From Arthrobacter caoxuetaonis (lineage in GTDB: Bacteria; Actinomycetota; Actinomycetes; Actinomycetales; Micrococcaceae): a DNA stretch of 64,000 nucleotides. The notes below the pieces were generated by a model. It made no database searches. It was not told the origin of the DNA and saw only the letters and a list, made by a program, of their open reading frames with translations. Location: the NCBI RefSeq assembly GCF_023921125.1, contig NZ_CP099466.1:3162001-3226000 (forward strand), given 5' to 3'. A program made the position numbers and the translations under genes. Positions 16,239-25,591 of the stretch are shown one piece after another (positions within the stretch are counted from its first letter, which is position 1; each line of letters opens with the position of its first letter).

Positions 16239-19200
16239 CCGGGGGTCACGTCGGCGATGGGGCTCGGCGTACCGAAGCGGTGCGCCGTGATGCTGATGGC
16301 CTGTTCGTGCAGGAACGGCAACAGTTCCACCCGCCCCGACTCGGTCACGGGCTGGTCATACACCGGGACGTCGGGACGGCCTCCAACAGCAGCGGCGACG
16401 GCAAGCCGGTTCCCTCCGAGCAGCCGGATGCGGGCCGGCAGCCCGCCATCGAACCCCGTTCCGGAGCCCAGCCGGGCGAGCCAGCCGGCGTCGTCCTCCA
16501 CACTCACCCTGTAGCCGCGGCCCGCAAGCAGTGCGCAGATCCCCGAAGGCAGCGGGAACGGAACCGAGATTGTCACCGGTGCGCCCGCGCGAAGGCCTGC
16601 AGACAGCACGCGCAGCAGGCGCGCCTCCGGCTCTCCCTCCGCAAGCCGGACATGGACGGCGACCGGAAGGTAGCGCAGCAGGTTCCGCTCCGCGAGCAGG
16701 CCGGAGACGTCACGGACCTCGCCGTACCCGGCACGCCAGGCGGCTTCGTCACTGGCCGCCGAGCGGGCCAGGAAATCCATCTCTGCCGCGGAGTAGCTTC
16801 CGCAGAGGTCCGCTTCGGCGAGCAGGGCAACCGCGTCCTGTCCTGGTTGTGCGTCCGCTGTGGAGGGGCGGGATGTCCAGCCGCCCAGGCCCAGCAGGTA
16901 ATTGGGTCCACCGGCCTTGGTGCCTGCGCCTACAGAGGACTTCTTCCAGCCGCCGAAAGGCTGCCGCCGCACAATCGCCCCGGTGATTCCCCGGTTCACG
17001 TACAGGTTTCCGGCCTGCACCTTCCCGGTCCAGAAGCGGATTTCCTCCGGATCCAGTGAATGCAGTCCTGCCGTCAAGCCGTACTCCACCTGGCTCTGCA
17101 GTTTCACGGCTTCCTCGAGGGTCGATGCCCGCATGACTCCAAGCACGGGTCCGAAATACTCGGTGAGGTGGAACTCGGAGCCCGGCCGGACCCCGGCCCG
17201 GATCCCGGGGCTCCAGAGCCGGCCTTCGACGTCGAGTTTCTGCGGCTGAAGGACCCAGGACTCCCCCGCGCCCAGTTCCGTCAGGCCGCGCAGCAGTTTG
17301 CCCGTTGCCGGCTCGACCACCGGGCCCATCTGAGTTTCAGGATCCTCCGGACGCCCCACCACCAGTGATTGCACAGCGTCCAGGAGCTGGTGGTGGAAAC
17401 GCCGGGATTCAGCCACGGAACCCACCAGGATCACCAGCGAGGCAGCCGAACACTTCTGCCCGGCGTGCCCGAAGGCAGACGCGGCGACGTCCCGGGCAGC
17501 GAGGTCAAAGTCGGCGCTGGGAGTCACCACAATGGCGTTCTTGCCCGAGGTCTCTGCCAGCAGCTGCAGTTCGGGGCGGAAGGACCGGAAGAGTTCAGCG
17601 GTCTCATAGGCTCCCGTGAGGATGACGCGGTCCACCAGCGGGTGGGAGATGAGCTGGCGGCCAAGCTCAGACTCCCCCAGCTGCACGAACCGCAGGACGT
17701 CCCGGGGCACACCGGCCTCCCAGAGCGTTTCGGCCAGCACTGCCCCGCAGCGGCTGGCCGGACCGGCAGGCTTCAGCACCACGGCCGAACCGGCGGCCAG
17801 CGCCGCGAGGGTGGAGCCGGCCGGGATTGCGACCGGGAAGTTCCAGGGCGGGGTAACCACGGTAAGGCGGGACGGGTGGAAGACCGCACCGTCGACGTCG
17901 TCGAGCTCCTCGGCACGCGCGGCGTACCAGCGTGCGAAGTCGATGGCCTCGGATACCTCGGGGTCACCTTGGTCCAGCGTCTTGCCGGCCTCCGCAGCCA
18001 TGACTTCCAGCAGCTGGGCACGCCGGGTTTCCAGTCCTTCGGCGGCCCGGCGGAGGACAGCTGCACGGCCGCTGCCGCCCAGAGCGGCCCATCCGGCCTG
18101 TGCCGCGGCAGCTCCGGCCAGGATCTCCTCGAGTTCCTCCTCGCTTTCGATCCGGGCCGCGGCCAGAGGCAGCAGCCCGAGCTCGGAGCCTGGAACCCGG
18201 GCCAGGATTTCCCTCCCCCACATCCGGTTGGCCGGAAGGGAGGGGTCCGTGTCCGGGGCGTTCTCGAATCCTTCTTCCGCCGGGACGGGCGGCAGGGTGC
18301 GGTCCTGACGGCGGTTCGGTTCCGGGACCGAGCTGTCCAGCGCGTCCAGGGAGGAGAGGAAACGCTGCCGTTCCCGCTCAAACAGAGCGTCATCGGAGGC
18401 GAGGTCGAACACGGCGGACATGAAGTTCTCACTGCTGGCCCCCTCCTCGAGCCGGCGCACCAGGTAGGCGATGGCGACGTCGAACTCTGCCGGGTGCACC
18501 ACCGGGGTGTAGAGAAGCAGGTGCCCGACGTCTGCCTTGACCACCTCGGCCTGGGCGGCTGCCATGCCCAGGAGCATCTCGACGTCGATACCTTCCCGCA
18601 CCCCGCGGCGTCCGGCCAGCAGCCAGGCGTAGGCGATGTCGAAGAGGTTGTGTCCGGCAACTCCGAGCCGGACGCTGGCAATCCGTTCGGGCTGCAGGGC
18701 GTAGTCCAGGACCCGCTTGTAGTTGGTATCCGTTTCCTGCTTGCTGCCCCACGTGGCAAGGGGCCAGCCGTGCAGCGAGGCCTCAACGGCTTCCATCGGG
18801 AGGTTGGCCCCCTTGACCAGCCGCACCTTGATTCCGGCGCCGCCGCCGGCACGGCGTTCGGCGGCGAAAGCCTGGAGCCGCTGCATGGCGCCGAGGGCGT
18901 CCGGCAGGTACGCCTGGAGCACCAAACCGGCTTCGAGCCGGTGGAACTCGGGACGGGAGAGCAGCTCCATGAACACCGCCATGGTCAGCTCCAGGTCCTT
19001 GTACTCCTCCATGTCCAGGTTGATGAACTTGGGCCGGGCAGCGCCGGCCGCGAGCCGGTAGAGGGGCGTGAGTGTCTCGACGACGTCGGCAACGGCCTCG
19101 TCGAAGGCCCAGGGCGCATGCGGTGCAACGGTGGAGGAAACCTTGATCGAGACGTAGTCCACGTCCTCGCGTTCGAGCAGGCGCCGGGTTCCCTCAAGCC

Positions 19201-19717
19201 GGCGTGCCGCTTCCGTGCGGCCAAGCACCGCTTCACCCAGGAGGTTCATGTTCAGGCGGACACCATCGCGGCGGATGTGCCTGATGCTCTTTCCCAGCCG
19301 GGCGTCGGTTGCATCGATGATCAGGTGCCCGACCATTCGCCTCAGCACCGCCCGGGCGGCGGGGACGACGACGCCGGGCAGCACCGGCGCCAGGACTCCG
19401 CCGGTACGGACGGCTGCGCGCATATACCAGGGCAGGAAGGCCGGGACCTTCGGTGCCAGCGCGGCAAGGTTCCGGGCTGCAACCGTGAGGTCTTCGGGAC
19501 GCACGACCCCGTCCACGAATCCGACCGTGAATTCGAGTCCTCCCGGGTCCTTCAGGATTCCTGCGAGCTGGGCTGCGGAGGCATCCACGCGGATGGTGGA
19601 TGCCTCCGAGAGCCAGCGGCGGACCAGCTGGACTGATTCCTCTGCCAGATCAGCCGAGCGTGCGTCGGAAGCGTTTCCGGCGTCGCTGCCGGGAGATGAC
19701 GAAATAGCGTGGGTCAT
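16229..19717 (-). CDS. putA: Bifunctional proline dehydrogenase / L-glutamate gamma-semialdehyde dehydrogenase
   Basis: A protein of 1,162 residues that oxidises proline to glutamate in two steps. The N-terminal FAD-dependent proline dehydrogenase barrel shows VDYVSIKVSSTVAPHAPWAF, FINLDMEEYKDLELT, GIKVRLVKGANLPMEAVEA and VRLGVAGHNLFDIAYAW. The aldehyde dehydrogenase part follows: VVTPPWNFPVAIPAGSTLAAL, LLAETSGKNAI with the general-base Glu, and GHAGQKCSAASL with catalytic Cys756. About 190 residues after the dehydrogenase core form an extra C-terminal region. No N-terminal DNA-binding domain is present, so it is not an autoregulatory PutA. ATG 19717 has GGGGG just before it; the longer frame to 19768 is less likely. 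Confidence 0.92.
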   Translation of the reverse strand: MTHAISSSPGSDAGNASDARSADLAEESVQLVRRWLSEASTIRVDASAAQLAGILKDPGGLEFTVGFVDGVVRPEDLTVAARNLAALAPKVPAFLPWYMRAAVRTGGVLAPVLPGVVVPAARAVLRRMVGHLIIDATDARLGKSIRHIRRDGVRLNMNLLGEAVLGRTEAARRLEGTRRLLEREDVDYVSIKVSSTVAPHAPWAFDEAVADVVETLTPLYRLAAGAARPKFINLDMEEYKDLELTMAVFMELLSRPEFHRLEAGLVLQAYLPDALGAMQRLQAFAAERRAGGGAGIKVRLVKGANLPMEAVEASLHGWPLATWGSKQETDTNYKRVLDYALQPERIASVRLGVAGHNLFDIAYAWLLAGRRGVREGIDVEMLLGMAAAQAEVVKADVGHLLLYTPVVHPAEFDVAIAYLVRRLEEGASSENFMSAVFDLASDDALFERERQRFLSSLDALDSSVPEPNRRQDRTLPPVPAEEGFENAPDTDPSLPANRMWGREILARVPGSELGLLPLAAARIESEEELEEILAGAAAAQAGWAALGGSGRAAVLRRAAEGLETRRAQLLEVMAAEAGKTLDQGDPEVSEAIDFARWYAARAEELDDVDGAVFHPSRLTVVTPPWNFPVAIPAGSTLAALAAGSAVVLKPAGPASRCGAVLAETLWEAGVPRDVLRFVQLGESELGRQLISHPLVDRVILTGAYETAELFRSFRPELQLLAETSGKNAIVVTPSADFDLAARDVAASAFGHAGQKCSAASLVILVGSVAESRRFHHQLLDAVQSLVVGRPEDPETQMGPVVEPATGKLLRGLTELGAGESWVLQPQKLDVEGRLWSPGIRAGVRPGSEFHLTEYFGPVLGVMRASTLEEAVKLQSQVEYGLTAGLHSLDPEEIRFWTGKVQAGNLYVNRGITGAIVRRQPFGGWKKSSVGAGTKAGGPNYLLGLGGWTSRPSTADAQPGQDAVALLAEADLCGSYSAAEMDFLARSAASDEAAWRAGYGEVRDVSGLLAERNLLRYLPVAVHVRLAEGEPEARLLRVLSAGLRAGAPVTISVPFPLPSGICALLAGRGYRVSVEDDAGWLARLGSGTGFDGGLPARIRLLGGNRLAVAAAVGGRPDVPVYDQPVTESGRVELLPFLHEQAISITAHRFGTPSPIADVTPGVP

Positions 19718-19812
19718 ACCCCCAGTATTGAAGCCATGGCCCTGTTCCGGAAGGGGTTGGACTCCCACCTGCGGTTATACCGGCCGGGGTGGGAGCCGGG
19801 ACATACCCTCGG

Positions 19813-20316
19813 TTATGCCTGCGGGTAGGCTGCGTACTGTTGCTGGGCTCCGGCGTCGAAGCGTGCGCCTTCAGGCTTGCTGGGCAGGATCGCGAAGACC
19901 AGGATGATGAGGCCACCCACAAACGGCACCAGCCCCAGGAGTGCCATCCAGCCAGAGAAGCCGCCGTCATGCAGGCGGCGGACCAGGATGGCAATGCCGG
20001 GAACCAGGACGGCGAGTGAGAAGGCCAGCAGCAGCAGTGCCGCAATGATGCCGAGACCCGTCGGCTCTCCATAGGAATTTACGCCGAGGTTCACGATGAC
20101 GCCCAGTGCGGTGTAGACCACGAAGTTGAACAGCATGTACCACCAGTATTCGCTGCGGCTCGCACGGCCGGAAAAGGTGGCGTATTTCTTGAAGAACCGC
20201 TTGATGGCTTCACCGAAGCTGGCGCCGTAGAGCGGCTGGGACAGGTCCGCCGGTCCAGGCTGGGCCGGGGCATACGGGTTGTGGGCATACGGGTTGTGGG
20301 CAGACTGATGAGACAT
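19813..20316 (-). CDS. DUF805 family membrane protein
   Basis: A protein of 167 residues. A polar N-terminus contains a five-residue repeat (HNPYA twice, from a 15-base DNA duplication), followed by the DUF805 core FKKYATFSGRASRSEYWWYM with the aromatic-rich first membrane segment, then about three more membrane segments (LGIIAALLLLAFSLAVLVPG, the RRLHDGGFSGW loop, LGLVPFVGGLIILVFAI). The RRLHD-GGxSGW motif is diagnostic. Function is unknown. It lies 95 bases upstream of putA on the same strand. Confidence 0.85.
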   Translation of the reverse strand: MSHQSAHNPYAHNPYAPAQPGPADLSQPLYGASFGEAIKRFFKKYATFSGRASRSEYWWYMLFNFVVYTALGVIVNLGVNSYGEPTGLGIIAALLLLAFSLAVLVPGIAILVRRLHDGGFSGWMALLGLVPFVGGLIILVFAILPSKPEGARFDAGAQQQYAAYPQA

Positions 20317-20466
20317 GATTCCCCCTGGTAGTACGCAGCGCTAAGTCTGCTTAGGACTTTGACCAAGGGAGCTTATCCCAAATCCTCCAATGCGTCGACT
20401 TGGCGGGCATCATTCCCGCAGGTCAGAGCAGGATTTCATGGGGACGCATGGGGTTCTGGCCGGGAC

Positions 20467-20509
20467 AGGAAAAGACCCCGCAGCCTGGTCAGCTGCGGGG
20501 TCTTTTCCT
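20467..20509 (-). terminator. Strong intrinsic terminator after the PRC-barrel gene
   Basis: AGGAAAAGACCCCGCAGC pairs perfectly with GCTGCGGGGTCTTTTCCT over 18 bp with a 7-base loop. T-runs flank the GC core on both strands, so it can terminate in either direction; it lies about 40 bases beyond the PRC-barrel stop. Confidence 0.9.
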
Positions 20510-20548
20510 GTTCCTTGGAGCCTGGCCCCTAAAAGGCCGGATCGGGAA

Positions 20549-21580
20549 TCAGCGCGAGCCGCCTGACCCGGAATCGCGGCCCGATCCGGAACCGCCCGAT
20601 CCGGAACCGCCCGATCCTGAGTCGTGGCCGGATCCGGAGCCGTGGTGTCCGGAATCGTGGCCTGATCCCGTGGACATGTTGCGCTTGGAGGCATCATCCA
20701 CTTCGGTGTCGATCTTCTCCTTCTGCACTTCTTCGCTCACGGTTTCCGACCCGCTTACGGTTTCGGTGCCCAGCCGGATGCGCTCCACCGGTTCGGTGTG
20801 TTTCTCGACAACAGGCTCCTCGCTGTGCAGGGTGACTTCGTACTCATCCTCGCGCAGCTCCGGACCGCGCATCGCCGCTTCCCGGTTGGCGTCAGTGATC
20901 GGCTCACGCTCGATCACGACCTCTTCGTGGCTCACCGGCACTTCGGTGGTTACGTTTTCCGTCACCGTGTACTTGCGCAGCCGGGCCTTGCCGGTCTCGC
21001 GGCGCTGGGTGCCGACGTCGAGCCGCTCTTCCGAGCGGGTCATGGCATCGTCCACATTCGAACCGCTGCGCTCCGAAAGGTTCGAAGTACCGGTGCCCGA
21101 GCCGCTGCCCATTCCGGACCCGCTTCCCGAGCCCATACCTGAGCCGGACCCCATGCCCGACGAGCGTCCTTCCGTGCCCGAAATGGTGTCCGTTTCGGAC
21201 TCGATCAGGGTGTCCGTTCCCCCGCCCGCTTCCATCGAGTCAGTGCCGGAGCTGCCGTCGTCGTACGTAAAGCCGTAGTAACGGTAGAGAGTGACTTCCT
21301 CCTCGGCGCTGATGGAGCCGTCGCTTTCGATTTGGGGAGCGTTCTTCACTTCTTCCTTGGAGTAGGGCACCAGCACATCCATGCCCTCCACGGTTGCCTC
21401 ACTGAGGGGGACAAAGGTCTCGTTGGAACCGAACAGCCCGGTGTTTACCGTCACCCAGGCGGGCTCGTTCGTCTGGTCATCGAGGTAGAACGTTCCCACG
21501 GATCCGATTTTGTCTCCGTTGGGACCGAGCACGTTTCCCGAAGAGGCCATGAGTCCTTCGACTTGCTGATTGCTGATCAT
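20549..21580 (-). CDS. PRC-barrel and DUF2382 (YsnF/AvaK) domain stress protein
   Basis: A protein of 343 residues. The N-terminal PRC-barrel (about 1-110) reads VLGPNGDKIGSVGTFYLDDQ, EPAWVTVNTGLFG and FVPLSEATVEGMDVLVPYSK. A Gly/Ser/Met low-complexity linker (about 140-175) leads into a DUF2382 domain with ETGKARLRKYTVTENVTTEV, VPVSHEEVVIEREPI and YEVTLHSEEPVVEKHTEPVE. The tail is a Ser/Gly/Asp/His repeat. Such proteins are associated with general stress responses; the molecular role is unknown. ATG 21580 has AAGGAG nine bases upstream. Confidence 0.88.
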   Translation of the reverse strand: MISNQQVEGLMASSGNVLGPNGDKIGSVGTFYLDDQTNEPAWVTVNTGLFGSNETFVPLSEATVEGMDVLVPYSKEEVKNAPQIESDGSISAEEEVTLYRYYGFTYDDGSSGTDSMEAGGGTDTLIESETDTISGTEGRSSGMGSGSGMGSGSGSGMGSGSGTGTSNLSERSGSNVDDAMTRSEERLDVGTQRRETGKARLRKYTVTENVTTEVPVSHEEVVIEREPITDANREAAMRGPELREDEYEVTLHSEEPVVEKHTEPVERIRLGTETVSGSETVSEEVQKEKIDTEVDDASKRNMSTGSGHDSGHHGSGSGHDSGSGGSGSGGSGSGRDSGSGGSR

Positions 21581-21772
21581 CGTGTTGTTCTCCTTCGGCA
21601 GCGAATGTACGCCGGGAACCCCCGGCGCTTGGAATTCACGATCAGTTTCAGCCACGTCCACCCCTGCCGCTTCCGCCCGCAGCGGCCTGGTTACCGGGTC
21701 ATCGGTGCATGTCCATGGCTTTGTCGCGGCCTTCGTGATCGGGCCGGGCCTGCACTACCAAGCCTACTTATT

Positions 21773-21801
21773 ATTCCACTGCCTGTGTATAGGCCCGTCA
21801 A
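21773..21801 (-). promoter_or_regulatory. Candidate promoter of the PRC-barrel gene
   Basis: On the minus strand TTGACG (21801-21796), a 17-base spacer and TGGAAT (21778-21773), followed by an AT-rich AATAAGT. The match is 5/6 and 4/6 to the housekeeping consensus. A stress-sigma promoter would be expected for this gene and could lie elsewhere. Confidence 0.4.
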
Positions 21802-21820
21802 GATGAACCCCGCACGGCAA

Positions 21821-21850
21821 AGGGACGGCCACCATGCGGCGGCCGTCCCT
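21821..21850 (-). terminator. Terminator of the fatty acyl-CoA ligase gene
   Basis: AGGGACGGCC pairs with GGCCGTCCCT (10 bp, 10-base loop) about 32 bases after the ligase stop; TTTG follows on the minus strand. Confidence 0.6.
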
Positions 21851-21881
21851 GTAGCGTTCTTCCAGGCTGGAGCTGGAGTGC

Positions 21882-23570
21882 TTAGATGGTGCCCTCCAGC
21901 GAGTCGCGGACCTGCTTGCGCAGCACCTTCCCCAGCATCGACTTGGGCAGCTCCTCGATCGCCACGATGCGGCGGGGAACCTTGTAGGGCGTGAGCCGTT
22001 CACGGCAGAAGGCACGCAGTGCCTGTTCGTCCAATTCGGTGTCCGGCTGCATCACGACGGCGGCGACCACCTGCTCGCCGCTGGCGCCCCGCTGCAGGCC
22101 CACCACGGCGACGTCGGAGACGTCCTGGTTGCTGCGGATGACTTCCTCGACTTCGGAGGGAGACACATTGAACCCTCCAGTGATGATGAGCTCCTTGCGG
22201 CGGTCCACCACCTTCACAAAACCGTCTTCATCCACCGTGACGATGTCCCCGGTGCGCAGCCACCCGTCCTCGGTCAGGACTTCTTCGGTTTCCTCGGGAT
22301 TGTTCCAGTAACCGGAGAACACCTGCGGCCCGCTGATCAGCAGTTCGCCGGGCTCGCCGGTCGGTACGTCCCGGGAAACATCGTCCGGATCTGCCACCCG
22401 CATGCGCGTGCTGGGGAACGGCACGCCGATTGTTCCGTTGCGGCGGCTTTCCGCGAAGGGATTGCCCAGGGCCACCGGGGAGGACTCGGTCAGCCCGTAG
22501 CCTTCCACCAGCAGTCCGCCGGAGACCTCTTCCCACAGCTCAACAGTCTTTGAAGAGAGGGTCATAGCCCCGGAAATCGCGTAGCGGATGGTGGAGATGT
22601 CAATGCCGCGCTTCTTGGACTCGATGGCCACCTTTTCGTAGATCGGCGGCACGGCACAGAAAACGGTGGGCTTGGATTTCTTCGCCGCATCCAGGACCAG
22701 GTCGACGTCGAACTTCGGGAACAGCACCAGCCGGGAACCCGTGAGCATGGCAAACGTCAGGTACAGGGTCAGGCCAAAGGCGTGGAACATGGGCAGCACG
22801 CCGTAGATGACCTCCTCCCCTTCCTGAGCTCCGTGCATCCAGGCCTGCCCCTGCAGGGCGTTGGCGCGCAGGTTGTAGTGGCTGAGCATCACGCCCTTGG
22901 GCATGCCGGTAGTTCCGGAGGTGTACTGCAGGGCGGCGAGGTCGTTGACCGTCGGCTTGGGGTGCAGCGGGTCGATCGGATCGTTGGCGAGCAGCTTTTC
23001 CCAGGGGATGGTGTGCTCGGTCTTGGTGGTGAGGCCCGCACGGGTCCGGCGGATCGAGGGAATCGGCAGGCGCAGGCCAATCCGCTTCAGCCGCGGCATG
23101 GCCTTGGTGATGTCCACGGCGATGATGTTGGGAACCGTGACGTCGTCGGGGAAGTCCTGGATTTTCTCGACGGCCTTGTCCCAGACGATCGCGACCTGCG
23201 CGCCGTGGTTCTCGAACTGGTGGCGCAGCTCGCGCTCGGTGTACAGCGGGTTGTGTCCGACGACGACGCCGCCCAGCCGCAGGACCGCATAGAACGCGAC
23301 GAGGTACTGGGGACAGTTGGGCAGGATGATCGCGACCCGGTGTCCGTGGCGGACCCCGAGCTTCCGCAGGCCTTCCGCTGCACGGTTGATCTGGTCGCCC
23401 AGCTGCTCGTACGTGGTCTCGGCGCCGAAGAACTCCAGGGCTACCTTGGGGCCGAACCGGGCGACGGCGTCTTCCACCATTGCGGTCAGCGATTCCGTCG
23501 GCAGTTCGATTTCTGCCGGCACGCCTGGCTGGTAGTGCCTAACCCACAGCGGTTCCTGGGCAGCGGTCAT
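21882..23570 (-). CDS. fadD: Long-chain fatty acid--CoA ligase
   Basis: An adenylate-forming enzyme of 562 residues. Motifs: YTSGTTGMPKGVMLSHYN (P-loop), MFHAFGLTLYLTFAMLTGSR, VEGYGLTESSPVALGNP, the hinge LRTGDIVTVDEDGFVKVVDR followed by KELIITGGFNVSP, and the lysine motif LPKSMLGKVLRK. The FHAFGLT segment and overall length match long-chain FadD enzymes that activate fatty acids for beta-oxidation. ATG 23570 is preceded by AAGGAGCTCCTTCAC. The gene stands alone with its own terminator. Confidence 0.9.
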   Translation of the reverse strand: MTAAQEPLWVRHYQPGVPAEIELPTESLTAMVEDAVARFGPKVALEFFGAETTYEQLGDQINRAAEGLRKLGVRHGHRVAIILPNCPQYLVAFYAVLRLGGVVVGHNPLYTERELRHQFENHGAQVAIVWDKAVEKIQDFPDDVTVPNIIAVDITKAMPRLKRIGLRLPIPSIRRTRAGLTTKTEHTIPWEKLLANDPIDPLHPKPTVNDLAALQYTSGTTGMPKGVMLSHYNLRANALQGQAWMHGAQEGEEVIYGVLPMFHAFGLTLYLTFAMLTGSRLVLFPKFDVDLVLDAAKKSKPTVFCAVPPIYEKVAIESKKRGIDISTIRYAISGAMTLSSKTVELWEEVSGGLLVEGYGLTESSPVALGNPFAESRRNGTIGVPFPSTRMRVADPDDVSRDVPTGEPGELLISGPQVFSGYWNNPEETEEVLTEDGWLRTGDIVTVDEDGFVKVVDRRKELIITGGFNVSPSEVEEVIRSNQDVSDVAVVGLQRGASGEQVVAAVVMQPDTELDEQALRAFCRERLTPYKVPRRIVAIEELPKSMLGKVLRKQVRDSLEGTI

Positions 23571-23658
23571 GTGAAGGAGCTCCTTAGTTCGGTACTTTCC
23601 GACTATATTCCAGTTCGCGCATAGGCGGAGAAAACTCCCGCTGATGGGTGGGCCGGAG

Positions 23659-24618
23659 CTACGCTTCTGCGGCGAGCGCCCCGAGATAGGCGGCCAGTGT
23701 CCGGGGAGCGGAGACGGGTGCTGCAGCCTCAACCACGGCGTTGTAGTTCGTATTGGTGTTCACGTCATAGGTCAGCAGCCGGCCGTCCGCGGCCTCGATG
23801 AATTCAATGCCGCACACCTCCAGGTCCATCCGGCGGGCGAACTCCTCATAGGCGGCGATGATGGGGTGGTCGAATCCCTCCCGCAGGCTGAAGAGCTGGG
23901 TATCGGGCTCCGGCGCGATCGATGCCCCCGGCGGCATGATCGGCCTGCCGGTGGAGGGGTCGATCGCACAGGCATCGGCAGGGCACAGCTGGAAGCCTCC
24001 GCGGGCGGTGTCTGCCTGGATGGCGTAGACGAACTTCCCTCCGACCAGCTCTACCCGGCTGATGAACGGTTCCGCCGCCTGGATGAACTCCTGCACCAGC
24101 GTGATGCCGTCGGCCGGTTCCTCGAACTCCTCCGAGGCCACGTAGTCGGCCAGCTCACCGTGGGATTCGAACTTGCGGACGCCCAGGCCCTTGCCGCCCT
24201 GGTTGTGCTTCAGGATGAACGGCACCGGGAATTCCTTGGCGGCAGCGAGGATCTGGCTGCGGCCGATCGCCGCTACAGTGCGGGGCGTCTCAATGCCTGC
24301 GGCACGCAGGGCGGTGAGCTGGTCCACCTTGCTCATTTCCAGCTCCAGGACACGCCGGCCGTTGACCGTACGGCGGCCGTGGGCTTCCAGCCAGGCCAGC
24401 ACCGCGCGGGCGTAGTCCTTGGAGAGACCGTGTCCGCGGGTGTGGGATGAGGCGCTGATCCGTGACCAGAAGATTCCCTCCGGAGGTGCGGCATCAAGGT
24501 CCAGGACGCCGTCCGTCAGCAGCCATTCGTGCACCTCGACTCCCTCAGCCTCGAATGCCTTGGCGAAGGGCGGGAACCACTCGGGATTCTCGTGCAGGGC
24601 GTATACGGGCAGTGCCAT
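23659..24618 (-). CDS. ATP-grasp carboxylate-amine ligase, RimK-like
   Basis: A protein of 319 residues. An N-terminal pre-ATP-grasp domain (PVYALHENPEWFPPFAKAFE) is followed by the ATP-grasp core: VNGRRVLELEMSKVDQLTAL, PFILKHNQGGKGLGVRKFES (nucleotide loop), EFIQAAEPFISRVELVGGKF, and the metal-binding CGIEFIEAADGRLLTYDVNT ending in NTNYN. This resembles RimK/LysX-type enzymes that join an amino group to a carboxylate using ATP. The substrate cannot be read from context: neighbours are fadD and an SDR. ATG 24618 follows AAAGG; a longer start at 24633 is possible. Confidence 0.8.
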   Translation of the reverse strand: MALPVYALHENPEWFPPFAKAFEAEGVEVHEWLLTDGVLDLDAAPPEGIFWSRISASSHTRGHGLSKDYARAVLAWLEAHGRRTVNGRRVLELEMSKVDQLTALRAAGIETPRTVAAIGRSQILAAAKEFPVPFILKHNQGGKGLGVRKFESHGELADYVASEEFEEPADGITLVQEFIQAAEPFISRVELVGGKFVYAIQADTARGGFQLCPADACAIDPSTGRPIMPPGASIAPEPDTQLFSLREGFDHPIIAAYEEFARRMDLEVCGIEFIEAADGRLLTYDVNTNTNYNAVVEAAAPVSAPRTLAAYLGALAAEA

Positions 24619-24685
24619 GGTGAGACCTTTCAACAGCGTTGGAGCGTGCTTGGAAGCCTACTGGAAAACCAGCTATACCCGCCTC

Positions 24686-25438
24686 TTAGCGCCCGCGGCC
24701 GCCGATCCTGGCTACCAGCGCCTGGGGCCCCCGGCTGCCGATCGCGGCCAGGACCCGGTAACGGGTTGACGGCACGGATACGCCCTTCCCGGCGAACGCG
24801 TCCTTGAGTCCCTCGCGCACCACGCGGTCTGCGTCAAGCCACATCCAGGTCGGATAGAGAGTCTTGTCCATGTCCATCCGCTGATGGAATTCGGTATGCA
24901 CGAAACCGGGGCAGACCGCCGTTACCGTGATCCCGCGGGTGTTGTAGTGCAGGTTGGCCCAGCGGCTGAAGTTAATGACCCAGGACTTTGCAGCACTGTA
25001 CGTACCGCGCGGAATGAATCCGGCCACGGAGGCGACGTTGATGATCCGGCCGCCGCCCCGGCTCAGCATCGAATTGACCGCAGCGTGGCTGAGCAGCAGG
25101 GGTGCGGTGACCAGCACGTTCAAATGGTCGAGCTCCGCCTGGGCCGGGTTGGCATGGAAGTCGTTCTTGAGTCCGTAGCCGGCGTTGTTGACTAGGAGCG
25201 CGACGTCGGGCTGCGCCACCCTGGCAGCCACGGCGTCCACCCCCTGCGTGGTGGACAGGTCCGCGGGAAGCACGGATGCCTCCACTTTGTAGCGGGATGC
25301 GAGTTCGCCCGCCTTGGCTTCCAGCCGCTCCTTATCCCGGGCGGTGAGCACAACGTTGTAGCCGCGCTCAGCCAGCTGGCGTGCGAATTCAGCACCCAGG
25401 CCCGAGGTTGCACCGGTAATTACTGCCGTTTCAGTCAT
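24686..25438 (-). CDS. SDR-family oxidoreductase (DltE/YdfG-like)
   Basis: A classical short-chain dehydrogenase of 250 residues: cofactor motif TAVITGATSGLGAEFARQLA, LLVNNAGYG, catalytic Ser in INVASVAGFIP and the Tyr/Lys pair in TYSAAKSWVINFS. The C-terminal DADRVVREGLKDAFAGKGVS is typical of the DltE-like subgroup, which favours NADP. The substrate is unknown. It lies about 70 bases upstream of the ATP-grasp gene on the same strand. Confidence 0.88.
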   Translation of the reverse strand: MTETAVITGATSGLGAEFARQLAERGYNVVLTARDKERLEAKAGELASRYKVEASVLPADLSTTQGVDAVAARVAQPDVALLVNNAGYGLKNDFHANPAQAELDHLNVLVTAPLLLSHAAVNSMLSRGGGRIINVASVAGFIPRGTYSAAKSWVINFSRWANLHYNTRGITVTAVCPGFVHTEFHQRMDMDKTLYPTWMWLDADRVVREGLKDAFAGKGVSVPSTRYRVLAAIGSRGPQALVARIGGRGR

Positions 25439-25591
25439 GGGGCCAGCCTGCTACGCCGCAGTGCCCTTTGCAACGCACCGCTCCGGCACCGGAACTCATT
25501 GCCGCTGCCCCTCCGCCGTCCTACCGTGGAAGGAACGGCCCCGCTCCCCGGGCGCCACCTCAGGCAGGAGGCCAACAGGGCAGGAGCACCT

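Larger units (their letters stand above)
21581..21881. other. 301-base intergenic region upstream of the PRC-barrel gene
   Basis: No gene is supported here. The stretch holds the fadD terminator (21821-21850) and a candidate promoter for the PRC-barrel gene (21773-21801), leaving an untranslated leader of roughly 190 bases in which I see no known riboswitch. Confidence 0.5.

Noticed and set aside
17369..19636. A 755-codon open frame on the plus strand opposite putA
   Set aside because: It is antisense to a well-conserved enzyme, its product is rich in Gly/Arg/Gln/Asp/His without domain signatures, and long antisense frames are expected in high-GC coding DNA.
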